Under the pieces are notes generated by a model. It was given only the letters and a program-made list of their open reading frames with translations, made no database searches and was not told the DNA's origin. A DNA stretch of 64,000 bases from Virgibacillus oceani (lineage in GTDB: Bacteria > Bacillota > Bacilli > Bacillales > Amphibacillaceae): NCBI RefSeq assembly GCF_014638995.1, contig NZ_BMFR01000003.1, positions 186,001 through 250,000 of the forward strand. Reading direction: 5' to 3'. Of the stretch, positions 8,376 through 17,467 are shown piece by piece. The position numbers and the translations under genes are program-made. Each line of letters starts with the position of its first letter. The first letter of the stretch is position 1.

Positions 8376-9587
8376 ATGTTGAAACAAATAATCAAAACAT
8401 TATTACTGGCCAGTATTACTTGTTTTATTGCATTTGCAATATTAAAATTCCCTATGGATGCGACTGAAGCAAGTATTCGCGGATTAACCTTATGGTGGGA
8501 GAAGGTCTTCCCCACATTATTGCCTTTTTTCGTTATAGCTGAATTGTTACTTGGGTTTGGTGTCGTCAAATTTATTGGTATTCTGTGTGAACCAATTATG
8601 AGGCCAATTTTTAATGTGCCAGGTGTTGGAAGTTTCGCCTGGGTTATGGGGATGGCAAGCGGTTATCCTACAGGTGCCAAAATATCAGCTCGCCTCAGAG
8701 AGGAAAATCAGATTACGCAAATTGAGGGGGAACGTCTGGTATCGTTCACTAATGCCTCTAGCCCATTATTTATTTTCGGTGTTATATCTGTCGGTTTCTT
8801 TGTTGATGAAAAGCTTGGTATTCTTCTCGCAGTTTGTCATTATCTGGGCAATGCTTTGGTGGGGATTTGCATGAGATTCCATGGCAGAACACATGAACAG
8901 AATACACAGCATTCAACAAAACAAAAGATATCGATTATGAAAGCATTGCAGGAAATGCACCGCACCAGATTAAATGACCCTAGGCCAATTGGGCAAGTAC
9001 TTGGTGAAGCCGTTTTAAACGCTGTCAAAACATTAGTTATGGTTGGTGGCTTTATTATCATTTTCTCTGTTATTACAAAATTATTATTTCTTATAGGTGT
9101 GACACCGTTTTTAGCTAAAGGTTTTCAATCTTTTTTTCACCTTCTTTCCCTGCCGATCGATTTGGCTCTCCCATTCCTGTCAGGGCTGTTTGAAATTACT
9201 ATAGGCGGAAGCATGATTTCTCATGAGGCTACTGATAATTTATTAGCACAACTTGTGGTCGTAAGTTTTATACTTGCCTTTCATGGTTTTTCTGTACAGG
9301 CTCAGGTTGCGAGTATAATAGCGAACACGGATATTCGATTTACTCCTTATTTTTTTGCACGATTTCTTCATGGACTATTCGCAAGTCTATTAACAATTAT
9401 TTTATTTAAACCATTATACTTAAATCGACAGGTGTTCGATATGGAAGAAGTTCCAGTGTCGAAGGGATTTCAGCAAAGTATATGGACCGATTTCATACGT
9501 GTGCTTGAACAAATTGGACCTTTAATAACTTTTTTTGCGCTAGGGGTTGCTATTATCGTTTTGTATCGACGAAAACAGCATAAATGA
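8376..9587 (+). CDS. ylbJ: Sporulation integral membrane protein YlbJ
   Basis: A polytopic membrane protein of 403 residues with about eight predicted spans and two nucleoside-transporter-gate-like repeats (LWWEKVFPTLLPFFV near residue 38 and ASGYPTGAKISA near 96). B. subtilis ylbJ belongs to the mother-cell sigma-E regulon and is needed for heat-resistant spores; what it transports is not known. The ATG at 8376 follows a G-run by five bases. The gene is divergent from ylbL with 245 bp between them. A strong terminator follows the stop codon directly. Confidence 0.9.
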   Translation: MLKQIIKTLLLASITCFIAFAILKFPMDATEASIRGLTLWWEKVFPTLLPFFVIAELLLGFGVVKFIGILCEPIMRPIFNVPGVGSFAWVMGMASGYPTGAKISARLREENQITQIEGERLVSFTNASSPLFIFGVISVGFFVDEKLGILLAVCHYLGNALVGICMRFHGRTHEQNTQHSTKQKISIMKALQEMHRTRLNDPRPIGQVLGEAVLNAVKTLVMVGGFIIIFSVITKLLFLIGVTPFLAKGFQSFFHLLSLPIDLALPFLSGLFEITIGGSMISHEATDNLLAQLVVVSFILAFHGFSVQAQVASIIANTDIRFTPYFFARFLHGLFASLLTIILFKPLYLNRQVFDMEEVPVSKGFQQSIWTDFIRVLEQIGPLITFFALGVAIIVLYRRKQHK

Positions 9588-9626
9588 AAGGATGCTGCAA
9601 GCTGAATAAGCTGGCAGCATCCTTTC
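9586..9626. terminator. Bidirectional terminator between ylbJ and coaD
   Basis: Perfect 13-bp stem GAAAGGATGCTGC (9586-9598) with GCAGCATCCTTTC (9614-9626). The ylbJ stop codon overlaps the base of the stem and the coaD stop codon lies just beyond it. Confidence 0.85.
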
Positions 9627-9628
9627 TG

Positions 9629-10679
<1,051 letters not shown>

Positions 10680-11058
10680 ACTATGACCACCTTAATTTGG
10701 CACTATTCGACATATATCCTACCATAAAACGATGACAAGAACAAAAGTGAATACCAGAAACATTCAAAAATAGAGTTGGTATGGAATACACGATTAAAGT
10801 TTCATATAAGCGTATATTATTTTTCCCCTCGTACATACTAACATAATGAGACAGCTAATACTTTGCTTGGTTGTTTCAAAACACGGAGAAGACTTACATT
10901 TCCCCATAAGTTCTTCCTCCGGTTTCTCCTCTCCCTTTGCCTTTTTGTTTTCGGAATTAGAAAACAAAAAGACCTGCAGAACTATTTCTGCAGGTTTTTC
11001 TTTTTAAAAGACTATAAAAACCTTATGGCACTAACTATGTAAGAACCTTAAAAGGTTT
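10680..11058. other. Gene-free stretch upstream of rsmD with paired hairpins
   Basis: No plausible gene. Bases 10940-11005 hold two adjacent perfect stems: CTTTTTGTTTTC / GAAAACAAAAAG around GGAATTA, then CCTGCAGAA / TTCTGCAGG around CTAT, with T-runs outside. The second stem is the likely ylbG terminator; the first could be an attenuator-like or second terminator. The rsmD promoter should lie between about 10.69 and 10.93 kb but I could not fix it. Confidence 0.6.
10968..11005 (-). terminator. ylbG terminator
   Basis: Nine-bp stem CCTGCAGAA/TTCTGCAGG with a 4-base loop and A/T-rich runs on both sides, located after the ylbG stop codon on its strand. Confidence 0.7.
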
Positions 11059-11334
11059 TCAGATTCCCATTTTATAATCGTATTGTTTTGCCTTATCCGG
11101 CTTTGCATTTTCAAAATCAGTTTGAATAAAAGGTTTGTATGATCGATCAATTTTAGATACAAAAGACAATTTTAATAACCGTTTTTCAATATCTTCCAAA
11201 TCGGCTTGGTCCACATATAGTACTGCATAACGTAAACGTTTAGATGTGTACACCAAATGTCCATAGCGTTTTATTTGCTTTATATTTTTCATATGCTGAA
11301 ACCAAACAACGATCCCTTGGCGATATGTTCTCAT
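11059..11334 (-). CDS. ylbG: YlbG/UPF0298 family protein
   Basis: A 91-residue conserved protein of UPF0298 (DUF2129), found next to ylbF in bacilli. It begins MRTYRQGIVVWFQHMKNIKQ and contains RRYGHLVYTSKRLRYAVLYV-like core residues, which suggest a small ferredoxin-like alpha/beta fold. No function is established to my knowledge. ATG at 11334 follows GAGGAAAC. It lies 69 bp after ricF on the same strand. Confidence 0.85.
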   Translation of the reverse strand: MRTYRQGIVVWFQHMKNIKQIKRYGHLVYTSKRLRYAVLYVDQADLEDIEKRLLKLSFVSKIDRSYKPFIQTDFENAKPDKAKQYDYKMGI

Positions 11335-11403
11335 TTTGTTTCCTCACTAACTGACATCTATTTTAGGATAGTGTATCAGAATAGGGCAATTACATCAATA
11401 CTC

Positions 11404-11847
11404 TTAAGATGCTTGGCAACCGCATCCGCCGCTTCCGCTTCCACATCCACATCCGCCATCACTTAAGGCGGCTCCATCTTTAGGTGCCTTAATCTGTTCA
11501 CTTGCGCTTATGGCTACTAGCTGGCTTATTTCGTCCAGAAGCTTTTGTAAATTTCGTTCGGCAATTTTAAATGCTGCCACTTTGTCATTCATATCCATTT
11601 CGCGTTTTGTTGAACGAACCGCTTTCATAATCTGGTTGTAATCAGGATGGTACCTGCCGAAGCGCTGTACATCCTCATACTGATCTTTTATATCTATAAA
11701 AGCTTTAATTAGCTGTTGTGCCTTCTTGTCTTCTTGAAGTGCCTTACGGGAATTTTCATAAGATTCCATTACATCTGAGTGTAAAATCATTTTACCCAGT
11801 TCCTCAGAATGATCAAGAATTTCTACATATTCCATTGAAGCTATCAT
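11404..11847 (-). CDS. ricF: RicF (YlbF), Fe-S-binding partner of the Y-complex for RNA maturation
   Basis: Subunit of the RicA-RicF-RicT (YmcA-YlbF-YaaT) complex, which binds RNase Y and promotes maturation of operon mRNAs and, in B. subtilis, competence, biofilm and sporulation. The 147-residue protein has the helical Com_YlbF domain (about residues 5-115) and a flexible C-terminal tail with four cysteines (133, 135, 142, 144) in a Gly/Ser-rich CGCGSGSGGCGC context. Cysteines in the equivalent tail ligate a [4Fe-4S] cluster in B. subtilis. I chose the ATG at 11847, preceded by GGAGGTGA; the GTG three codons earlier is inside that site. Confidence 0.92.
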   Translation of the reverse strand: MIASMEYVEILDHSEELGKMILHSDVMESYENSRKALQEDKKAQQLIKAFIDIKDQYEDVQRFGRYHPDYNQIMKAVRSTKREMDMNDKVAAFKIAERNLQKLLDEISQLVAISASEQIKAPKDGAALSDGGCGCGSGSGGCGCQAS

Positions 11848-11978
11848 ATGATTCACCTCCGCCTTTATCTTATCACGTTATGATGGCTGTGAAAACGAAA
11901 AAGTGAAACTTCATTCAGTGGAGGTGTCCATTTACTCCACTGAATGTTAGTCAACGAACATGACCTAATTGGTGGAAA

Positions 11979-12212
11979 TTAATCTTTCATTGCACCTGCA
12001 AGTTGAATAAACATACCAATCATTTGCGCCTGGTTACTGATTTTTTCTAACTGCTGCGGAAATGTTTTTCCATAAAACTTTTTTGCTTCTCGTGGAAGTT
12101 CATATATTTTGTTTGGATCTCGTGTAATATAACGATACCAGATTGGATTATAACGAACAAAATTTGCCAAATCGGGATTAGATTGCAGATACTGATAGCT
12201 TGCTGGCTGCAT
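11979..12212 (-). CDS. ylbE: YlbE-like protein
   Basis: A 77-residue YlbE-family protein: SYQYLQSNPDLANFVRYNP at the N-terminus and WYRYITRDP in the middle are its hallmarks; the rest is basic and helical. Function unknown; in B. subtilis it lies between ylbD and ylbF, as here. ATG at 12212 follows AGGAGGG. It is 10 bp downstream of ylbD, so the two are co-transcribed and may be sporulation genes. Confidence 0.85.
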   Translation of the reverse strand: MQPASYQYLQSNPDLANFVRYNPIWYRYITRDPNKIYELPREAKKFYGKTFPQQLEKISNQAQMIGMFIQLAGAMKD

Positions 12213-12222
12213 CGTAACCCTC

Positions 12223-12627
12223 CTAGTCCCTAAACCAGTTAAATCTTTGATTTTGGTTATCCGGTATTTTTGGCAACTCTTTTGTGTCTTTAAATTGCCC
12301 CAGCATTTCCTGTACAGTAGATAATGTAGAGCTTAATTGCTGTGCTTGTTTTTGTACTTTGTTAAGATCAATGTTTTCCGTGAGCTTTAACAATTGGCCA
12401 ACAATTTCAGATTGTTTATCAGTGCCCTTTTTCTTTGTTTCATCTTTATTATTGCTATCATCCTTATATGAATTCCACATTGGATCATCTTCGCCAAGCA
12501 ATACCCATTGCTCGTAATGTCCCTGCCACGATTGCCCACTTTTTCTTACTTCTTCAATAAGCTTTGGGTGTTCCTGTAAAAAAGCTTTGAATTCTCTCAC
12601 AGTAGGATGTAAATTATCCTCATTCAC
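12223..12627 (-). CDS. ylbD: YlbD-type putative spore coat protein
   Basis: A 134-residue protein of the YlbD family, annotated as a coat protein in B. subtilis. The N-terminus has HPTVREFKAFLQEHPKLIEE and WQGHYEQWVLLGEDDPMW, the family core; a charged lysine-rich linker (about residues 65-80) and a helical C-terminal part follow, ending in FNWFRD. I chose the GTG at 12627 because GAGGTGA lies 5-6 bases upstream; an ATG nine codons earlier has no ribosome site. Role in the coat is inferred from the homologue. Confidence 0.82.
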   Translation of the reverse strand: MNEDNLHPTVREFKAFLQEHPKLIEEVRKSGQSWQGHYEQWVLLGEDDPMWNSYKDDSNNKDETKKKGTDKQSEIVGQLLKLTENIDLNKVQKQAQQLSSTLSTVQEMLGQFKDTKELPKIPDNQNQRFNWFRD

Positions 12628-12959
12628 TCGTCTCACCTCACGTAAAATATCCAAACTATATTAAATACATCGTTATGTTTACACATAAGACATAAACTGC
12701 GACTTAAATTTTTCATTTTATGTTTAGCAGGAATGAATATGCTTTTTTTATTTCCTCATCACCATAAACGTATGAAGTTATAAAATATCACATTAGTGTA
12801 TTCCAGAACGGTAGTCTAAGCATTTCATTACGTCGCACGCAGTTTACGGAAACTACGTAGTAAAGAGCTACAAAAGAAAATTTTATTACTACTATGGTAT
12901 GATAACCACCTATAAACTGTGAAAAGTCCCAAAGAAAAAAGACCCTCCAAGGTCTTTAA
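12628..12959. other. Gene-free stretch with short GTAAACTGCG-type repeats
   Basis: No gene seen. It contains two opposed copies of a short motif: CATAAACTGCGACTTAAAT at 12691-12709 and, on the other strand, the complement of CGCACGCAGTTTACGGA at 12834-12850. The same motif recurs at 37.28, 54.01 and 54.35 kb. The ylbD promoter should lie in the left part. The ylbC terminator lies at the right end. Confidence 0.65.
12938..12957 (-). terminator. ylbC terminator
   Basis: Stem AAAGACC (12938-12944) / GGTCTTT (12951-12957) with a short loop; on the ylbC strand it is followed by TTTTTTCTTT. It begins 3 bp after the ylbC stop. Confidence 0.75.
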
Positions 12960-14027
12960 TTATGGCTGCTGAACAAAATTTTGTGTGTAATACAATTGGT
13001 ATACACCTACACCTAAGTCTGTATAATCCGCATTGAGCAATGCCTCCCGGTGTCCCTTACTATTTAGCCAGCCTTCCATCGCGGCAGGTGCGTCTGGATA
13101 TTGCGCCGCTATATTCTCACCTGCTCTAAAGTAATATACTTCGTTTGCTGCCAACCGTTCTTTTAAACCATCACCGTTTTGGCTGTAATGAGAAAAATAA
13201 TTATGTTTCGCCATGTCCTCACTATGCAGGAAAGCTACTTCACTTACATTGTCATTCCATTTCAATACCTTCTTATCAAATTGCTTCCTAATTACATTGG
13301 TAATATCAAAAATTTGCTGCTCCATGCCACTTTCAACTTTATCCCATTGCTCTGAATTCAATTCCGGCTGATCAGGCAAGTCCCCGCGATATTCCATTGC
13401 ATATGGACGATGTTTGAGCAGAACATCTCCGGTCATTACACGTATTGATGATAATTTGTTCGTAAATGTATCAAAATAACATTGTACAAACACATTCTCT
13501 CCTATTTTTGTTAATGGCCGCATTTTTATTTCATTTTTGTCTAATTGAAATGAATAGGATGATATTCCCGTACTGTATGTAACTCGATTTTCAAATTCAA
13601 AGCGTTTATTTATTTTGTCATACACTTGTCCAATTTGTATCGGTTCCGCCGACAAATTGTTTCCAGTTGCATATACAGTTAGAATTGTATTATCCTGAAT
13701 ACCAAATTGGATATATTGTTCATTTTTGTCTGTGTAAACCCACCACACGTATCCATATGCACTTAAGTCTTTCCGTTCTGGTTTACCAAAACTCTCCGTT
13801 AACTCTTCCACAGAATTTCCTATCCATTGATATAAGTCTCCGTCTAAATCCACTTTATACTGTCTATCCTCAGGTATCGTTTTCGATGAAAGTTGATTTT
13901 TCTTTTGATTAAAAGATTTGCTGATACTGGTAATAGCCTCTTCGGACGAAACACCGCTTTTTGCAAATATGTACCAGCTGCCTAAAACTAGTAAAATTAG
14001 TATAACGATCACTTGAATATACCGCAT
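12960..14027 (-). CDS. ylbC: YlbC-type CAP/SCP-domain exported protein
   Basis: Membrane-anchored or secreted protein of 355 residues. Residues 4-22 form a signal anchor. The middle (about 60-200) is a CAP-associated domain with the repeated WIGNSVEELTESFGKP and IQIGQVYDKIN elements. The C-terminal 130 residues are a CAP/PR-1 (SCP) domain, with HSEDMAKHNYFSHYS, AGENIA and WLNSKGHREALLNADY, containing the His and Glu residues that line the cleft. Function in bacilli is not settled; other bacillar CAP proteins (YkwD, YwiB) are spore- or wall-linked. ATG at 14027 follows AAAGGGGA. In B. subtilis ylbB (CBS protein) comes next; it is missing here. Confidence 0.88.
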   Translation of the reverse strand: MRYIQVIVILILLVLGSWYIFAKSGVSSEEAITSISKSFNQKKNQLSSKTIPEDRQYKVDLDGDLYQWIGNSVEELTESFGKPERKDLSAYGYVWWVYTDKNEQYIQFGIQDNTILTVYATGNNLSAEPIQIGQVYDKINKRFEFENRVTYSTGISSYSFQLDKNEIKMRPLTKIGENVFVQCYFDTFTNKLSSIRVMTGDVLLKHRPYAMEYRGDLPDQPELNSEQWDKVESGMEQQIFDITNVIRKQFDKKVLKWNDNVSEVAFLHSEDMAKHNYFSHYSQNGDGLKERLAANEVYYFRAGENIAAQYPDAPAAMEGWLNSKGHREALLNADYTDLGVGVYQLYYTQNFVQQP

Positions 14028-14282
14028 AAATGCTATTCCCCTTTATTTTGCTTATAATCATATTATATATATATGTACTAGAAGTCTATTCCATTCTATT
14101 TTCTCTACTATTCATGTTATTAAATTCAGAAACAATTTAGAACGTATTATTCGCTGTAATTGTGATATAACTATCTTATGTATCAAGCAGAGGCTATAGA
14201 TTGTAATTCTCTTTTCGATTGCAACTTGGGTTAATTCGTACTATTATAGAAATAGTGAGGATAATTATGTGAGGTGGAAAAA

Positions 14283-14648
14283 ATGAGATTAGAAAATACA
14301 GGAATAGAAGATGCAGTTGTCGACCTAAAACCGTTAGATCACTTAATGGGAAAACACGCTTTTATTCGAGCAGGCCAATGGGATTACGAACGTGTAACCT
14401 ATGACTATAAAATTGGTTCAAAAGAAAAAAATATTACATACTATATTCGTATTCAAGGCTATGCACTTGAAGGTGATGTTGATCGTGGAAATGCAGTTAT
14501 TAAATTGTCAACGCCACTTTTAGGAAAGCATTATTACCCACATGGAGTTGAATACGGCGAAGAAGAAAACTTCCCCGAAAATCTAATTGAACGAGCAAAT
14601 AGTCTTGTTACAAAAATCCAAGAAGAAATTAATCAATACAAAAAATAA
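14283..14648 (+). CDS. ylbA: YugN-like protein at the ylbA position
   Basis: A 121-residue protein of the YugN-like family. Visible core: PLDHLMGKHAFIRAGQWDYE near the N-terminus, YYIRIQGYALEGDVD in the middle and LGKHYYPHGVEYGE toward the end. Function unknown. I chose ATG at 14283, six bases after GAGGTG; the GTG three codons upstream is part of that site. It holds the position of ylbA next to the cta cluster. A terminator hairpin (AAACAGCTGCT / AGCGGTTGTTT, about 14664-14700) follows. Confidence 0.82.
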   Translation: MRLENTGIEDAVVDLKPLDHLMGKHAFIRAGQWDYERVTYDYKIGSKEKNITYYIRIQGYALEGDVDRGNAVIKLSTPLLGKHYYPHGVEYGEEENFPENLIERANSLVTKIQEEINQYKK

Positions 14649-14662
14649 TAGTGATCAAAAAG

Positions 14663-14697
14663 GAAACAGCTGCTTGAATCTGAGCGGTTGTTTTTTT
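14663..14697 (+). terminator. ylbA terminator
   Basis: Near-perfect stem AAACAGCTGCT / AGCGGTTGTTT (one G-T pair) with an 8-base loop and a run of seven T. It separates ylbA from the following permease gene and argues against very early starts for that gene. Confidence 0.75.
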
Positions 14698-14786
14698 GTT
14701 CTAAAAAATTATCTGTTCAAACCAGTCATTACATGCTATATTTCTATATAACAACAGATTTTATTGAAAGGAGTACTCCCATTAAA

Positions 14787-15845
14787 TTGTTTCGGAATAT
14801 TTCAAAGCGTCAATGGACATTAATTTTTTTAACCATTTTACTCTTACTAGCATTGTATTTTATTTTGCCGATTTCGATTCCCTTAATTGCTGCATTAATA
14901 ACTGCCCTAATGCTTAACCCTGCAGTCAGACTGATTCAAAATAAAACAAAGACGAGCAGGAAAACATCAGTAATCATTGTTTTTATGCTGTTTTTACTGT
15001 TAATCGGGATTGCTGGAACATTTGTTGTTACAAAAGCGATAACAGAGGTAGTTAATTTTGTGGAGGATGTTCCAGAATATTTTAGTGAATTAAATCACGT
15101 TTATGCGGAATGGGAAAAAGACTTTACACAATACTCGAAAAGCTTGCCACCTGAGTTTGTAAAAGAAGTCTCCAAAAGTTTAGAGGAAAATTTAACAGCA
15201 TTAAGCACTACCGCAAAAGAAAAAATTACGATCGATAACATAACAAAAATATTTGCTAAAATACCGCAATACTTAATAAGCTTTTTAGTGTACTTAATTG
15301 CCTTATTCTTATTTATGCTAGAATTGCCACTTGTAAAGGCTAATACATATAAACTCATGAGAAAAGAAACAGCAGAAAAAGTAACCTTCATGAACAGACG
15401 ACTATCCAGCGTAATACTTGGATTTCTGAAGGCACAATTCTTAGTAAGTGTCATTATTTTTATTGTTTCATTAATCGGTTTGTTTATCATTGCACCTGAA
15501 GTAGCAATTGTTATGTCACTGATCATATGGGTCATTGATTTTATCCCTATTATCGGTTCCATCGTTATTCTTGGCCCATGGTCATTATTTATGTTCTTAT
15601 CTGGGGACATTGCGATGGGGGTAAAGCTTGCGATACTAGCAATTATCCTTCTGGGAATTAGACGTACAGTTGAACCAAAAGTAATGGGAAAACATATTGG
15701 TCTATCACCGCTAGCAACACTTATTGCCATGTTCTTAGGTATTCAGCTTATGGGGATTAGCGGATTTATTCTTGGTCCATTATTGTTAATCATGTTTAAT
15801 TCTGCTTCAGAAGCAGGTATTATTAAGTTAAATATTAAGATTTAA
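14787..15845 (+). CDS. AI-2E/YtvI-family integral membrane permease
   Basis: A protein of about 352 residues in the AI-2 exporter (TqsA/PerM/YtvI) superfamily. It has two N-terminal spans (ILLLLALYFILPISIPLIAA), a third span (VIIVFMLFLLLIGIAGTFVV), a long extracellular helical loop, then five C-terminal spans with VIWVIDFIPIIGSIVILGPW and VEPKVMGKHIGLSPL, the family signature. Cargo unknown; some relatives are Na+/H+-type exchangers. The start is unusual: AAAGGAG at 14767 is followed seven bases later by ATT (14781) and thirteen bases later by TTG (14787), with no ATG near. I give TTG; ATT is possible. Confidence 0.8.
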   Translation: MFRNISKRQWTLIFLTILLLLALYFILPISIPLIAALITALMLNPAVRLIQNKTKTSRKTSVIIVFMLFLLLIGIAGTFVVTKAITEVVNFVEDVPEYFSELNHVYAEWEKDFTQYSKSLPPEFVKEVSKSLEENLTALSTTAKEKITIDNITKIFAKIPQYLISFLVYLIALFLFMLELPLVKANTYKLMRKETAEKVTFMNRRLSSVILGFLKAQFLVSVIIFIVSLIGLFIIAPEVAIVMSLIIWVIDFIPIIGSIVILGPWSLFMFLSGDIAMGVKLAILAIILLGIRRTVEPKVMGKHIGLSPLATLIAMFLGIQLMGISGFILGPLLLIMFNSASEAGIIKLNIKI

Positions 15846-15853
15846 GACTTTAT

Positions 15854-15891
15854 AAAAAGGTGTGAAAGCAAATTGCTCTCACACCTTTTTT
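15854..15891. terminator. Bidirectional terminator between the permease and ctaM
   Basis: Stem AAAAAGGTGTGA with loop and CTCACACCTTTTT, followed by T-run on the plus strand and A-rich start (T-run on the minus strand). It sits between the convergent stops at 15845 and 15893. Confidence 0.85.
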
Positions 15892-15892
15892 A

Positions 15893-16357
15893 TTATGATC
15901 CTAATATCGCTTTCAGCATGCTGGTTGTTTCCCCGCCGTCATAAATGATGTATAAAAGTAAATAAACCATAACACCAGTTAATGCACTAAAGAACCATAT
16001 AACACTGGTAATTGGACCGATTTTTCGGTGGATTGTAATTTTCCGCCTAAATGCCAACGTTAATGTCACAATTCCGAATATCGCCCCGGTGGTAGCTAAA
16101 AATATATGAAAGATTAAAAATATCGTATAATACTTTTCAATGCTTTCCGGCCCACCGAAGCTTGTATTACCAATAAAAGCAGTTCGGGACATATAAATGA
16201 TAAAGAAAATAAGTGCACTGATTGCTGCAAGGATCATTGTCCGTTTATGTGCAGCTGCCTTCCCTTTAACAATAAATCTCCATCCAATTGCAATTAGTAT
16301 AGCACTTAATACGATAAAAAATGTACTGATTGTCGGTAATAATGGCATATTTAACAT
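15893..16357 (-). CDS. ctaM: CtaM/YozB-type (DUF420) cytochrome oxidase assembly protein
   Basis: A 154-residue membrane protein with four predicted spans (about residues 8-26, 40-58, 75-97 and 118-140). It belongs to DUF420. Homologues CtaM of Staphylococcus aureus and YozB of B. subtilis are required for maturation of cytochrome aa3/caa3 oxidases, probably at the CuB site. Conserved histidines occur in AAAHKRTM, FLIFHIFLA and IHRKIG. In B. subtilis yozB lies far from the cta cluster; here it directly follows ctaG, supporting the oxidase role. ATG at 16357 follows GAAAGGA. Confidence 0.85.
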   Translation of the reverse strand: MLNMPLLPTISTFFIVLSAILIAIGWRFIVKGKAAAHKRTMILAAISALIFFIIYMSRTAFIGNTSFGGPESIEKYYTIFLIFHIFLATTGAIFGIVTLTLAFRRKITIHRKIGPITSVIWFFSALTGVMVYLLLYIIYDGGETTSMLKAILGS

Positions 16358-16433
16358 TTGTTCCTTTCATCAAAAAGTTATGTATCCCTGCTGCATTCCC
16401 TATTTACAGCTAGAAAATACAGCAATGGACAGA

Positions 16434-17339
16434 TCACATATTATGATTTGGTTCCGGTATTGGATCCACCTTAAGACTTTCTCGATTAAACCAAGAGAAG
16501 AAAATTTTTGCTAAGACAACACCATATGTTATTTCTTGCATTAATTTCATAATAATACCGCCAAGCTGCTGATCTTCCAGCGTACCCATTGGCGAAAACA
16601 TTTCAGGGCCGGAAATGGAAACTGCTATGCCCTGCAATACGTCATTCGGAACACATAAGGCAAGCGCTTGAATCCACGCACCATCCTGGCTATATGCCGC
16701 ATATAATGGCACATCTGAAAATATAATCAATACACAAGCAGGCGTAATCAAGACACCATTCGCAAAAATATAAGCAATTTTTAATAGCGGTGAAATTGTA
16801 TCCCGTTCCTTAATCGGTGTTAATATTGGAAACCATACAATAAACGCCGCAATCAAGATAACTGTTGATATTGTAGAATGCGCAATTGGCGATGCCTTCG
16901 TAAAGTCAAAAACGTCTGGAATATGATAAATTGAAAATAATGTATTAAAGAGCAACAGCGATATTAATGGCTTTGTTAATAATTTAAATACTGGTCTTAT
17001 AATAGGAATATTAATGACCTTCTCCCATACCCAGCTTGGAATACCTTTTATCATTAATATTGGGAATATCAGGAAATATATAGCTAACTGAATCATATGA
17101 GCCGTTAGCATAATGTGCGTTAATAAATCTATTGGAGATCCTTTAACAGCATAAAGCAGTAGCATACCTGTAAAAAAATAGAACTGCTGTTTACCAGTCG
17201 GTTTATCTTTAATCCCAAACTTATGTCGAAAACGGATTGTTATTAAATAATAAGCAAGGCATAGCGCTAATACAAACAGTAAGTAATACGGGCTCCACAA
17301 TGCACGAAACCCGAAAATTTGAAGTTCTAACCACATCAT
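16434..17339 (-). CDS. ctaG: Cytochrome c oxidase assembly factor CtaG (caa3 type)
   Basis: Integral membrane protein of 301 residues with about seven spans, of the caa3_CtaG family. B. subtilis CtaG is needed for a functional caa3 oxidase, by a role in copper-centre assembly. Family segments include the N-terminal FGFRALWSPYYLL, the middle LTHIMLTAHMIQ with histidines, and SIYHIPDVFDF. ATG at 17339 follows GGAGTG. It is the last classical gene of the ctaCDEFG run and is separated from ctaF by a terminator-like hairpin, so it may be partly uncoupled in expression. Confidence 0.92.
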   Translation of the reverse strand: MMWLELQIFGFRALWSPYYLLFVLALCLAYYLITIRFRHKFGIKDKPTGKQQFYFFTGMLLLYAVKGSPIDLLTHIMLTAHMIQLAIYFLIFPILMIKGIPSWVWEKVINIPIIRPVFKLLTKPLISLLLFNTLFSIYHIPDVFDFTKASPIAHSTISTVILIAAFIVWFPILTPIKERDTISPLLKIAYIFANGVLITPACVLIIFSDVPLYAAYSQDGAWIQALALCVPNDVLQGIAVSISGPEMFSPMGTLEDQQLGGIIMKLMQEITYGVVLAKIFFSWFNRESLKVDPIPEPNHNM

Positions 17340-17430
17340 AATTCACTCCATAAATATAGCATATACATTATATTATAACGCAATTTAACAAGATGCACGC
17401 ATTTTGAATGTGACAGAATTAGTAAAAAAC

Positions 17431-17460
17431 AAAAGGCTGGGAAAAATCCCAGCCTTTTGT
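17431..17460 (-). terminator. Terminator after ctaF
   Basis: Perfect 12-bp stem AAAAGGCTGGGA (17431-17442) / TCCCAGCCTTTT (17447-17458) with a 4-base loop and T-rich tail on the minus strand, located between ctaF and ctaG. It should end or reduce transcription from ctaCDEF before ctaG. Confidence 0.8.
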
Positions 17461-17467
17461 TGTAATG

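Noticed and set aside
8180-8569. 129-residue frame on the minus strand over the start of ylbJ
   Set aside because: It overlaps the well-supported ylbJ frame, lacks a ribosome site and has no recognisable domain.
15101-15730. 209-residue frame antisense to the AI-2E-type permease
   Set aside because: Hydrophobic mirror of a membrane protein gene; no ribosome site, and the sense frame has family motifs.
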